The translations under genes and the position numbers were made by a program. From positions 1-7,321 of the forward strand of contig DAOWMA010000100.1 in NCBI GenBank assembly GCA_030643345.1: a stretch of DNA of 7,321 nt, in the 5' to 3' direction. Position 1 is the stretch's first letter; each line of letters begins with the position of its first letter. Source of the DNA: Spirochaetaceae bacterium. GTDB taxonomy: Bacteria > Spirochaetota > Spirochaetia > B11-G9. The notes under the pieces are model-generated. The model saw nothing but the letters and a program-made list of their open reading frames with translations, ran no database searches and was not told where the DNA came from. Of this stretch, positions 1-6,043 are shown in pieces.

Positions 1-336
1 AAACCATCTATCAATAAGCTCACTCAAAATTTTCGTATCTTCCTCTGGAAGCATTTTTATTATTTCAGGATCCCTGAACTGGTTAAAAATTACACCAAAT
101 CCATTAATAGAATCTATAATACCTGACTTCTGTTCAAAGAGGTCCTTATTTGAAGTCATGATGCTGTCTATTCTTGATTTTATCTGTTCAGCACCGGAAA
201 AAACTTTCTCTGAACTAATTTGTAAATTTTTAAATTGAATAATAGATCTGGAATAGAAAAATATTACTGACAGAGCTATAATAAATCCGGCTACAGCTGC
301 CAATTGTAACAGTAGAAGTTTTGGCCTTATATTCAT
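1..336 (-). CDS. Membrane-anchored protein, N-terminal part (possible methyl-accepting chemotaxis receptor), cut by the left edge
   Basis: The reverse strand is open without a stop from an ATG at 336 to base 1, giving the first 112 residues. Residues 2-6 (NIRPK) are positively charged and are followed by one hydrophobic segment at about 7-28, an uncleaved signal-anchor pattern. The rest (about 30-112) is polar, probably helical and rich in E, K, S and I, and would lie outside the cytoplasm. This layout matches the start of a chemotaxis receptor or another one-pass sensor, and the tail (LPEEDT...LSELIDRWF) resembles ligand-binding regions I recall from spirochaete chemoreceptors. No HAMP or signalling domain lies within the window, so the class is inference. 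The only ribosome-binding-like bases are AGG very close to the ATG; a TATTAT sits 6 bases upstream of the ATG. The gene is divergent from trmH, with 177 bases between their start codons. A histidine kinase or cyclase N-terminus is equally possible. Confidence 0.75.
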   Translation of the reverse strand, partial: MNIRPKLLLLQLAAVAGFIIALSVIFFYSRSIIQFKNLQISSEKVFSGAEQIKSRIDSIMTSNKDLFEQKSGIIDSINGFGVIFNQFRDPEIIKMLPEEDTKILSELIDRWF

Positions 337-342
337 ACCTGA

Positions 343-348
343 ATAATA
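343..348 (-). promoter_or_regulatory. Possible -10 box of the left-edge gene, at leaderless distance
   Basis: TATTAT on the minus strand lies 6 bases upstream of the ATG at 336, so transcription would start at or next to the start codon. The -35 region at 17 bases (TTCCCC) is poor. The call rests only on the hexamer and its position and may be chance in AT-rich DNA. Confidence 0.25.
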
Positions 349-513
349 ACACAGGAAGGGATGAAGGGGAAGGATTAAGTAGGCTTTTGCGATGTGGTCT
401 ATTTTTACGATTGCTTGGCTATTTTGCGCCAGGTAGTAGTCCTATATTAGAGAAGAACTACTTATTAAATTCAAAATGTGACACAGCGCAAAAAGCTGTT
501 AAGGAAGGGGTAA

Positions 514-1197
514 ATGGGAGACAATACAGACAGAGGACTAATTGAGTATTTTAAAACTTTTATTACTGACAATCGATTGATAAAGATGGGAAAAGTCCTT
601 TCAATGCGAACAAGGTACATAACAGTAGTTCTTGAAAATATTTATCAGCCCCATAATGCCAGTGCTGTACTTCGCAGCTGTGACGGATTTGGGATTCAGG
701 ATGTACATATCATTGAAAACAGTAACTCATATAGAGTTAATCCAGGGGTCTCTCTCGGAACAAGCCAGTGGCTAACTCTTTATAAATATAGTAAAGAAAG
801 GGAAAACAGCATTACTGCTATTAAAACTCTAAAAGAAAATGGATATAGAATAGTTGCAACTACCCCTCATAAAGATGATACAAATTTGGAAATGTTTGAT
901 CTGACAAAAGGCAAAATTGCCCTATTCTTCGGAACAGAGATGCATGGCCTTTCTGACATTGTACTTGAAAATGCAGATGAATTTATGAGAATACCTATGT
1001 ACGGCTTTGTAGAGAGCTTTAATATCTCTGTTTCGTGTGCCATAAGCCTTCACAATCTGAGCCACAGACTGAGAGAATCTGATGTTGAATGGAAGATAGA
1101 TGCATTGGGAAAAGAAAAAATTCTTCTTGAGTGGATGCGTAATTCTGTTAAGAATGCAGGCAGTCTGGAGGAAGAATATTACAGACGGCGGTCGTAG
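514..1197 (+). CDS. trmH: TrmH-type tRNA (guanosine-2'-O-)-methyltransferase, SpoU/SPOUT superfamily
   Basis: Predicted cytoplasmic enzyme that moves a methyl group from S-adenosylmethionine to the 2'-hydroxyl of a tRNA guanosine (G18 in characterised TrmH). At 227 residues it is close to E. coli TrmH (229). The SpoU motifs are all visible: motif 1 around PHNASAVLRSCD with N48 and R54; motif 2, GTEMHGLS at 140-147, with E142; motif 3, GFVESFNISVS at 164-174, with S168 and N170. Spacings N48-R54 and E142-N170 equal those of the catalytic N35/R41 and E124/N152 in Thermus TrmH, so the trefoil-knot active site looks intact. The 514 ATG follows a strong AAGGAAGGGG; the later Met25 would remove the N-terminal helix. 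Its 3' end overlaps the end of the convergent mutase gene by 19 bases. The sequence reads much like Bacteroidetes TrmH proteins as I remember them. Family assignment is firm; the exact tRNA position is inferred. Confidence 0.93.
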   Translation: MGDNTDRGLIEYFKTFITDNRLIKMGKVLSMRTRYITVVLENIYQPHNASAVLRSCDGFGIQDVHIIENSNSYRVNPGVSLGTSQWLTLYKYSKERENSITAIKTLKENGYRIVATTPHKDDTNLEMFDLTKGKIALFFGTEMHGLSDIVLENADEFMRIPMYGFVESFNISVSCAISLHNLSHRLRESDVEWKIDALGKEKILLEWMRNSVKNAGSLEEEYYRRRS

Positions 1198-2408
1198 GGA
1201 CGCGATGGTCCTATTAATAATTTAATAAAATCGGCGCCTTCGATTTCTCCGTATGACCCTGCTTTGGCAGATTCTTCATCATAAATCTGTACATCATCCG
1301 GAGATTCTCCAGGCTTCATAATTACAAAAGGTATTGGTTCTCTGGTATGGATTCTCATTTCCACTGGAGTTGGATGATCCGGAAGAACTGCTATTGTTAA
1401 ATCGTCTCCAATTTCATCTTTATGATCAAGAATATATTTTACAATACGCCTGTCCAGATACTCTATACACTTCATTTTAAGGTCCAGATCTCCATCATGC
1501 CCGGCTTCGTCAGTAGCTTCTACGTGAAGATAGAGAAAATCATGGGTCTTAAGGGATTCAATAGCAGCTGAAGCCTTTCCTTCATAATTTGTATCATACA
1601 GTCCCGTTGCTCCTTCCACACGAACTACATCCATACCTGCATAGACACCTATCCCGTTTATCAAATCGACCCCGGAAATAACAGCGCCTGTTAAACCATA
1701 AAGCTCTTTAAAGGAAGGCATAACCGGTCTCGTACCCGGCGACCACGGCCAGATTGTATTCGCCGGATCTCTGCCCCGTTCTACTCTTAACCTGTTTACC
1801 GGATGATCTTTGAGTATCTTCCTGGAGCGGATTATCAGATTGTTTATCAAATCCGCAGTTTCCGCCCCGGCTGAAGAAGAAGACTGGACCATCAGATCAT
1901 TACAATTCTCACCTGGATGGTCATGAGGAGGCGTGCAACTTATCTCAGGGTTGCCATTTTTAATTACAAGCACATGTTTGAATGAAATACCGGAATAGAA
2001 TCTGACGGAATCATCGGAAAGTTCCCTATTTAATGCATCTATCAGTTCAGATGCTTCTGATGTATTTATATGACCAGCTGAATGATTCTTAATATTCTCG
2101 TCATCAAGACACATTAAATTACATCTTAAGACAAGATCATCTTCACCAATATCTATATCAAGATTAGCTGCTTCCAGAACTCCCCGGCCTTTAAAATACT
2201 TATGGGAATCATAACCCATTACTCCAAGATTTGCTACTGCACTCCCGGTAGGCATATCATCGGGAATAGTTTTTAACATTCCATTCCGGCCATTTTGTGC
2301 TAATAAATCTATATTCGGCTTACTGACTGCCATAAGGGGTGTTTTACCCTCCAATGTTTGAATAGGCCTGTCAGCCATACCATCTCCAAGTACTATAAGA
2401 TATTTCAT
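1179..2408 (-). CDS. apgM: Cofactor-independent phosphoglycerate mutase, archaeal type (alkaline phosphatase superfamily)
   Basis: Likely interconverts 3- and 2-phosphoglycerate in glycolysis and gluconeogenesis without 2,3-bisphosphoglycerate, using two metal ions. The protein has 409 residues, normal for the family. It begins KYLIVLGDGMADRP (metal ligand D9). It continues with MPTGSAVANLGVMGYD, whose S56 is the expected phospho-accepting serine, then GRGVLEAAN, PPHDHPGEN (160-168), and IWPWSPG plus GAVISGVDLINGIGVYAG (219-258). The C-terminal metal motifs are TDEAGHDGD (299-307; D300, H304) and LPDHPTP...H (D344, H345, H354). I chose 2408 over the ATG at 2456 because GAGGAAG lies just upstream and the family begins at MKYLIVLGDGM. 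Position 57 is Ala where many homologues have Asp. Relatives of this bacterial branch have also been proposed to be homoserine kinases; no threonine genes are adjacent, so the mutase call is preferred but not proven. Confidence 0.88.
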   Translation of the reverse strand: MKYLIVLGDGMADRPIQTLEGKTPLMAVSKPNIDLLAQNGRNGMLKTIPDDMPTGSAVANLGVMGYDSHKYFKGRGVLEAANLDIDIGEDDLVLRCNLMCLDDENIKNHSAGHINTSEASELIDALNRELSDDSVRFYSGISFKHVLVIKNGNPEISCTPPHDHPGENCNDLMVQSSSSAGAETADLINNLIIRSRKILKDHPVNRLRVERGRDPANTIWPWSPGTRPVMPSFKELYGLTGAVISGVDLINGIGVYAGMDVVRVEGATGLYDTNYEGKASAAIESLKTHDFLYLHVEATDEAGHDGDLDLKMKCIEYLDRRIVKYILDHKDEIGDDLTIAVLPDHPTPVEMRIHTREPIPFVIMKPGESPDDVQIYDEESAKAGSYGEIEGADFIKLLIGPSRPYDRRL

Positions 2409-2479
2409 CTTTTCTTCCTCTTCTTTATATATAATCATAAAAAACAGATTATTCATAAAAAATCAATGCAGATTAGTGA

Positions 2480-2485
2480 ATTATA
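2480..2485 (-). promoter_or_regulatory. Possible -10 box for the phosphoglycerate mutase gene
   Basis: TATAAT on the minus strand gives a leader of about 65 bases before the 2408 start. No convincing -35 lies 16-18 bases upstream. The same 150-base divergent gap holds TACAAT on the plus strand at 2489-2494, which could serve the transporter gene, also without a good -35. The two boxes are almost back to back, so the two promoters may share this region. Confidence 0.35.
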
Positions 2486-2558
2486 AAGTACAATCATAAA
2501 ATACTCAGGAGAATAAGCCTGAATAACCATAATTCAAGTGATATAACAGGAGTTGTTT

Positions 2559-3842
2559 ATGAAAGATACAAGGAAAGCCATAGTATCATGGACTCTTTAC
2601 GACTGGGCCAACAGCGCCTTTGCCACAACCGTAATGGCCGGATTTTTTCCAGTATTCTTTAAGGCATACTGGTCAACGGGCGCAAGTGTCCAGGTAAGTA
2701 CTTTTTATCTTGGAACAGCCAATTCAATTGCAGCCATTCTGGTTGCTGCAATGGCACCAATTTTAGGTGCAATAGCAGATAGAGGCAGTGCAAAAAAGCG
2801 TTTCTTAGGGTTCTTTGCATTTTTAGGGGTCATTATGACAGGGGCCTTATGGCTTGTACAGGCAGGTCAATGGCAAATGGCAGCCCTGTTCTATGTTCTG
2901 GGGACAATTGGATTTTCCGGAGGAAATATCTTCTACGATTCCCTTTTACCTGCTGTAGCTTCTGAGAAAAAAGTAGATTACGTATCGTCCCTGGGTTTCT
3001 CTCTTGGATATATCGGCGGTGGACTGCTCTTTGTTGTAAATGTTTTGATGTATCTTAAACCGGAGATATTCGGAATACCTGATGGTGCTACCGGAATACG
3101 ATTATCCTTTATAAGTGTTGCTGTATGGTGGGCCGTTTTCTCTTTGCCTATTATGATTTTTGTAAAAGAACCAAAAAATGATGACAGTATGCCAATATTT
3201 AAAGCAGTCTCTGCAGGATGGAAACAACTGAAAAGTACTTTCAGTGAAATTCGTCATTTAAAGGTAATAGGGACGTTTTTGCTTGCGTATTGGTTCTATA
3301 TTGATGGTGTAGATACCATTATTAAAATGGCAGTAGATTATGGAACATCCCTGGGATTTCCGTCTGAGTCTCTTATTATTGCACTGCTATTAGTCCAGTT
3401 TGTTGCCTTTCCTGCTGCCCTTATTTATCATAAGTTTGCTCAGAAAATCGGAGTAAAAAGAGCAATTCAGGTCGCAATCATAGCTTACGCAATTATAACC
3501 ATATTCGGTGTTTTGATGCAGAAACCCCTCCATTTTTATATTCTGGCAATGATGATAGGTCTCTTCCAGGGAGGCATACAGGCCTTAAGCAGAAGTTACT
3601 ACACAAGATTAATTCCGGAAAGTAAAGCAGCAGAATTTTTTGGATTCTACAATATGCTCGGCAAATTTGCTGCTGTCATCGGTCCTTTTATGATTGGACT
3701 TGTTACTGTTCTCAGCGGTAGTAATCGAATTGGGATGCTCTCAATCCTTGTTCTGTTTCTCCTTGGTGCAGTCCTGCTGCGAAGAGTTGATGAAGAAGAA
3801 GGGAAAAAGATGGTAGCCGAATATCTGGATAAGAACAAATAA
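2559..3842 (+). CDS. MFS transporter, UMF1 family (Atg22-like)
   Basis: Inner-membrane protein of 427 residues with about 12 hydrophobic segments (roughly 12-34, 48-71, 83-101, 105-128, 146-166, 184-203, 235-255, 270-291, 301-320, 326-343, 361-386, 391-407). Family marks are YDWANSAFATTVMAGFFPVFF near the N-terminus, the loop 2-3 signature GAIADRGSAKKR (70-81), and GGIQALSRSYYTRLIP (338-353). FFGFYNMLGKFAAVIGP (360-376) is also typical of bacterial UMF1 proteins and the yeast Atg22 amino-acid effluxer. The substrate of bacterial members is generally unknown, and nothing here settles it. The ATG at 2559 is used because CAGGAG ends 6 bases before it; an in-frame TTG at 2553 touches the Shine-Dalgarno and is too close. 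It is divergent from the mutase gene and convergent with the TerB-like gene, 33 bases away, with no obvious terminator hairpin between the two stops. Confidence 0.9.
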   Translation: MKDTRKAIVSWTLYDWANSAFATTVMAGFFPVFFKAYWSTGASVQVSTFYLGTANSIAAILVAAMAPILGAIADRGSAKKRFLGFFAFLGVIMTGALWLVQAGQWQMAALFYVLGTIGFSGGNIFYDSLLPAVASEKKVDYVSSLGFSLGYIGGGLLFVVNVLMYLKPEIFGIPDGATGIRLSFISVAVWWAVFSLPIMIFVKEPKNDDSMPIFKAVSAGWKQLKSTFSEIRHLKVIGTFLLAYWFYIDGVDTIIKMAVDYGTSLGFPSESLIIALLLVQFVAFPAALIYHKFAQKIGVKRAIQVAIIAYAIITIFGVLMQKPLHFYILAMMIGLFQGGIQALSRSYYTRLIPESKAAEFFGFYNMLGKFAAVIGPFMIGLVTVLSGSNRIGMLSILVLFLLGAVLLRRVDEEEGKKMVAEYLDKNK

Positions 3843-3875
3843 ATTCTCAATACATTCACAGGTGCCCTTTAACTA

Positions 3876-4706
3876 TCAGACAATCGTAGTCTTAAAATAA
3901 TCCCTCAATTCAACCATACCAATACCGTACTCTTCACAGTATTCCTGTATGAGCGAAAGTTCGGCTTCATCGTAGACACCATCGGCACCTGCAACTTTGT
4001 AGGCAATTGCCAGATACTTTTTCTGAAGATCTCTTTCTGCCCTGGAAAAAACTGCAAAAATAATATCTTTTGTCTTTATTAACCCATCGGGATACTCAAT
4101 GCCGGAATCCGCAAGCTTACTCATGAGAGATGAAATAACCTGAACAGAGAAGTACTCCCTCATGACTGCTGCTTCTTTATCTGAAGGATCATCATCACTA
4201 AGACCTACAAGTATAGCCAGTGCTGCACCGGCTTCTTCAATGGTAAACTCAATACCCATATTGAGGTTAATTTCTGTAATATCATCCTTATAATCGTTAT
4301 ATCCCGTAACTTCATCAATTTCTTTCAGCCGGTTCTTTAAAAACATATCCGCATCATGCAAACTCAGCTCTAAGACTGAACAGAACCGGTTCAGCATTGT
4401 CATCTCATTCTGATCAAAAATACCATCAGAATGTGCAAGGACCAAAGCAACAGCCAGGGTCCTTGTTTGAAAATCCTTATTCTGTTTTTTTAAAGCTTCC
4501 AGAATTTTGGGTTCCAGACCGGAAATATTTTCCGGGAACTTATAACCAGCTGAATCCAGTTTATTCTGAAATGATTCTGCATCTTCATACTTGTAATATT
4601 TACGCATTACTGCTGCTTCTTCTTCCGAAGGATTATCATCACTGAATGCTACCAGAGTGGAAAGGGCAATTCCTGCTTCCGGGCCTGTTAAATTTAAATT
4701 TTCCAT
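3876..4706 (-). CDS. Two-repeat TerB-like acidic helical protein
   Basis: A 276-residue, acidic, soluble protein with no signal peptide or membrane segment. It consists of two copies of a domain of about 120 residues (8-127 and 156-275) that align without a gap at an offset of 148. By hand count about 37 of 120 positions are identical. Shared blocks are SDD(N/D)PS..EAAVMR at 22-35 and 170-183, and (S/A)DG.(F/Y)D..E at 93-101 and 241-249. The second block resembles the acidic, possibly metal-binding motif ADGxxDxxE of TerB domains, known from tellurite-resistance and membrane-stress modules. The TerB assignment is by motif and helical character only; the function is unknown. The 4706 ATG follows CAGGAG at a 7-base spacing. 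It lies 66 bases downstream of the SPFH-GYF_2 gene on the same strand with no visible terminator between, so co-transcription and a joint role are likely. Confidence 0.8.
   Translation of the reverse strand: MENLNLTGPEAGIALSTLVAFSDDNPSEEEAAVMRKYYKYEDAESFQNKLDSAGYKFPENISGLEPKILEALKKQNKDFQTRTLAVALVLAHSDGIFDQNEMTMLNRFCSVLELSLHDADMFLKNRLKEIDEVTGYNDYKDDITEINLNMGIEFTIEEAGAALAILVGLSDDDPSDKEAAVMREYFSVQVISSLMSKLADSGIEYPDGLIKTKDIIFAVFSRAERDLQKKYLAIAYKVAGADGVYDEAELSLIQEYCEEYGIGMVELRDYFKTTIV
3882..4685 (-). repeat. Internal tandem duplication in the TerB-like gene (444-base period)
   Basis: Repeat unit 1 covers about 4326-4685 and unit 2 about 3882-4241. The offset is 444 bases (148 codons) with no insertion or deletion along 120 codons. 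Similarity is still visible in DNA in the best block: bases 4161-4200 and 4605-4644 match at 34 of 40 positions by hand count. Elsewhere similarity is evident only in protein. Confidence 0.85.
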
Positions 4707-4748
4707 TCTTCTACTCCTGAATAATTGGTTATGTTACTCTTTCTATCC

Positions 4749-4765
4749 ATAAATATATTATTTAT
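4749..4765. repeat. AT-only inverted repeat between the SPFH and TerB-like genes
   Basis: ATAAATA and TATTTAT form perfect 7-base arms around a 3-base loop, just after the SPFH stop codon. All pairs are A-T and there is no following T run in the direction of transcription, so it is a weak hairpin and not a convincing terminator. It could slow messenger decay or mean nothing. Confidence 0.35.
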
Positions 4766-4771
4766 TCCAAT

Positions 4772-5905
4772 TTATACTGATGGAGGAGGAGGAGGTCCTC
4801 CTGCAGAAAGAAGACCTGCCAGTTCCGGAACAGAAGAAAGCATTGCCCATGCCGGCATTCCCTGTTTCCATACCTGGGACTGTCCTGTAACCTGTCCCTG
4901 AGCTACCATCTGCTGCAGCTGCTGCATTCCCATTGGTCCGGTCTGCTGACCATTAATAAATACAAAATATGCTGCCGGCATTGGAGGAGGCGGCGGGGCC
5001 ATACCACCAGCCGGCTGTCCCTGATACTGATTACTGCTTTGATTTTGGGCACCCATTTGGCCGGCCATACCCATACCCATGCCCATTCCCATTCCACCTG
5101 CGGCCATTCCTCCGCCCATACCTTCATTATTGGCAAGGCCAAGCATAGCATCTGCCCGTGCTTTTCGCTCATAATCATTCATACGTGAACCTGCAAACAT
5201 AAGTTCATCTCTTGACTCTACTTTTTCTGCAGATCTTTCTGTAAGATCGATACTCTGAATTGATGTATCATCCAGACCTATTCCATATTTCTCAAGAAAA
5301 ACCGGATCAACCCTTTCCTTTAGAATTTCACTAAGATCATCATAATGCTGGGCCATATCATAAAAAGATTTTCCCGATTCGGCTATTCCGGATATTGCCT
5401 CTGTAACAAATCTTTTTCTTAATCTGTCTTCTATCTCTTCTTTTGTAAACTCACCGTCAGTACCAACAACATTCCGGATAAATTTTTCCGGGTCCATTAT
5501 ATGAAACGAGAAGTGTCCCCTGGCTGTCATCTCCAGCAATCCAAATTCAGGGTCTCTCATTCGAAAAGGGCCTGGTGTACCCCACCCGAAACCGGCTGCT
5601 TCTCTGGTAGGCATAAAAATAACTTCAGCTTTAAAAGGACTGTTAAATCCGTACTTCCAGCCCTTAAGCGTTGAAAGTATTGGAAGATTTTCGGTTGTAA
5701 GGTCATACATTCCAGGCTGAAAAACATCAGCAATCTGTCCTTCATTAATAAATACTGCTACCTGCCCTTCTCTTACTGTCAGTTTTGCCCCACTTTTAAT
5801 TTCATTTCCATATCTCTCAAACCTGTAAGCAAGGGTTTCTCCATCATCCTCAAGCCATTGAACAATATCAATTAACTCACCTTTTAGTTTACTTAATAAT
5901 CCCAT
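4772..5905 (-). CDS. YdjI-like SPFH-domain protein with C-terminal GYF_2 domain
   Basis: A 377-residue protein without membrane segments, probably a membrane-associated scaffold in the cytoplasm. Residues 1-20 (GLLSKLKGELIDIVQWLED) are an amphipathic-looking helix. About 24-235 match the YdjI ('virion core protein'-like) SPFH family, with AKLTVREGQVAVFINEGQIA (40-59) and QPGMYDLTTENLPILSTLKG (63-82). A Met-Gly-rich linker follows (262-285, including GMGMGMGMGM), then a Gln/Asn-rich part and a proline tract (304-308). A GYF_2 domain is at about 313-362 (INGQQTGPMGMQQL...VWKQGMPAW), and the protein ends in a second proline tract (371-375). The 5905 ATG has GGAGG 7 bases upstream; the upstream in-frame ATG at 5917 overlaps that site. 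In B. subtilis, YdjI acts with a PspA homologue at the membrane. Many relatives end in zinc ribbons instead, as I recall. It has its own promoter at 5981-6009 and is followed by the TerB-like gene. Confidence 0.88.
   Translation of the reverse strand: MGLLSKLKGELIDIVQWLEDDGETLAYRFERYGNEIKSGAKLTVREGQVAVFINEGQIADVFQPGMYDLTTENLPILSTLKGWKYGFNSPFKAEVIFMPTREAAGFGWGTPGPFRMRDPEFGLLEMTARGHFSFHIMDPEKFIRNVVGTDGEFTKEEIEDRLRKRFVTEAISGIAESGKSFYDMAQHYDDLSEILKERVDPVFLEKYGIGLDDTSIQSIDLTERSAEKVESRDELMFAGSRMNDYERKARADAMLGLANNEGMGGGMAAGGMGMGMGMGMAGQMGAQNQSSNQYQGQPAGGMAPPPPPMPAAYFVFINGQQTGPMGMQQLQQMVAQGQVTGQSQVWKQGMPAWAMLSSVPELAGLLSAGGPPPPPSV
5066..5095 (-). repeat. Five-copy hexamer repeat encoding (Gly-Met)5
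   Basis: Five consecutive units of CATNCC on the plus strand (GGNATG on the coding strand) encode Gly-Met five times, residues 271-280 of the SPFH protein. Copy number could vary without changing the frame, altering linker length. Confidence 0.85.
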
Positions 5906-5943
5906 TATTTCCTCCATGTTTATCAGAGCCGCGGCCGTTGTTG

Positions 5944-5959
5944 TATACCATTTTATACC
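5944..5959 (-). promoter_or_regulatory. Direct repeat GGTATA in the SPFH-gene leader, possible operator
   Basis: GGTATA occurs twice on the coding strand, 5954-5959 and 5944-5949, exactly 10 bases apart (one helical turn). It lies about 15-30 bases downstream of the start site predicted from the promoter at 5981-6009. This position suits a repressor site. A GC-only palindrome, GCCGCGGC, follows at 5928-5935. No known regulator is recognised. Confidence 0.35.
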
Positions 5960-5980
5960 TTTGTAACGGATAATCCACTA

Positions 5981-6009
5981 AGTATATGTGATTATAGGAA
6001 ATAATGCAA
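5981..6009 (-). promoter_or_regulatory. Sigma-70-type promoter of the SPFH-TerB operon
   Basis: On the minus strand TTGCAT (6004-6009) is followed by a 17-base spacer and TATACT (5981-5986), close to the consensus -35 and -10. Transcription would start near 5974, giving a leader of about 69 bases to the ATG at 5905. The promoter makes the SPFH gene transcribable independently of the kinase gene upstream. Confidence 0.65.
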
Positions 6010-6043
6010 AAGATATTTGGAGGCATCTTGAACAACTGGAAAT

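Noticed and set aside
410..450. A trmH promoter using TTGCTT (411-416) and TATATT (443-448).
   Set aside because: The spacing is 26 bases, too long for a sigma-70 promoter; no other pair in the gap is convincing.
321..545. A 74-codon plus-strand open frame before trmH.
   Set aside because: It overlaps the real left-edge gene and the trmH start, has no family resemblance, and its start lacks a ribosome site.
2409..2456. Longer mutase start at 2456 adding 16 residues.
   Set aside because: The extra residues cover the GAGGAAG ribosome site, are low in complexity, and do not fit the family start at MKYLIVLGDGM.
2553..2558. TTG start for the transporter, two codons upstream of the ATG.
   Set aside because: It directly follows the Shine-Dalgarno CAGGAG; the ATG at 2559 has normal spacing.
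3843..3875. Bidirectional terminator between the convergent transporter and TerB-like genes.
   Set aside because: No stem with a T run is present on either strand in the 33 bases.
4903..5178. A 91-codon Trp-rich minus-strand open frame.
   Set aside because: It is an out-of-frame reading of the Met-Gly repeats and GYF_2 coding sequence, with no ribosome site.
5906..5917. ATG at 5917 as the start of the SPFH protein.
   Set aside because: It lies within the ribosome site GGAGG that serves the ATG at 5905, and the family begins at MGL.SKLK.
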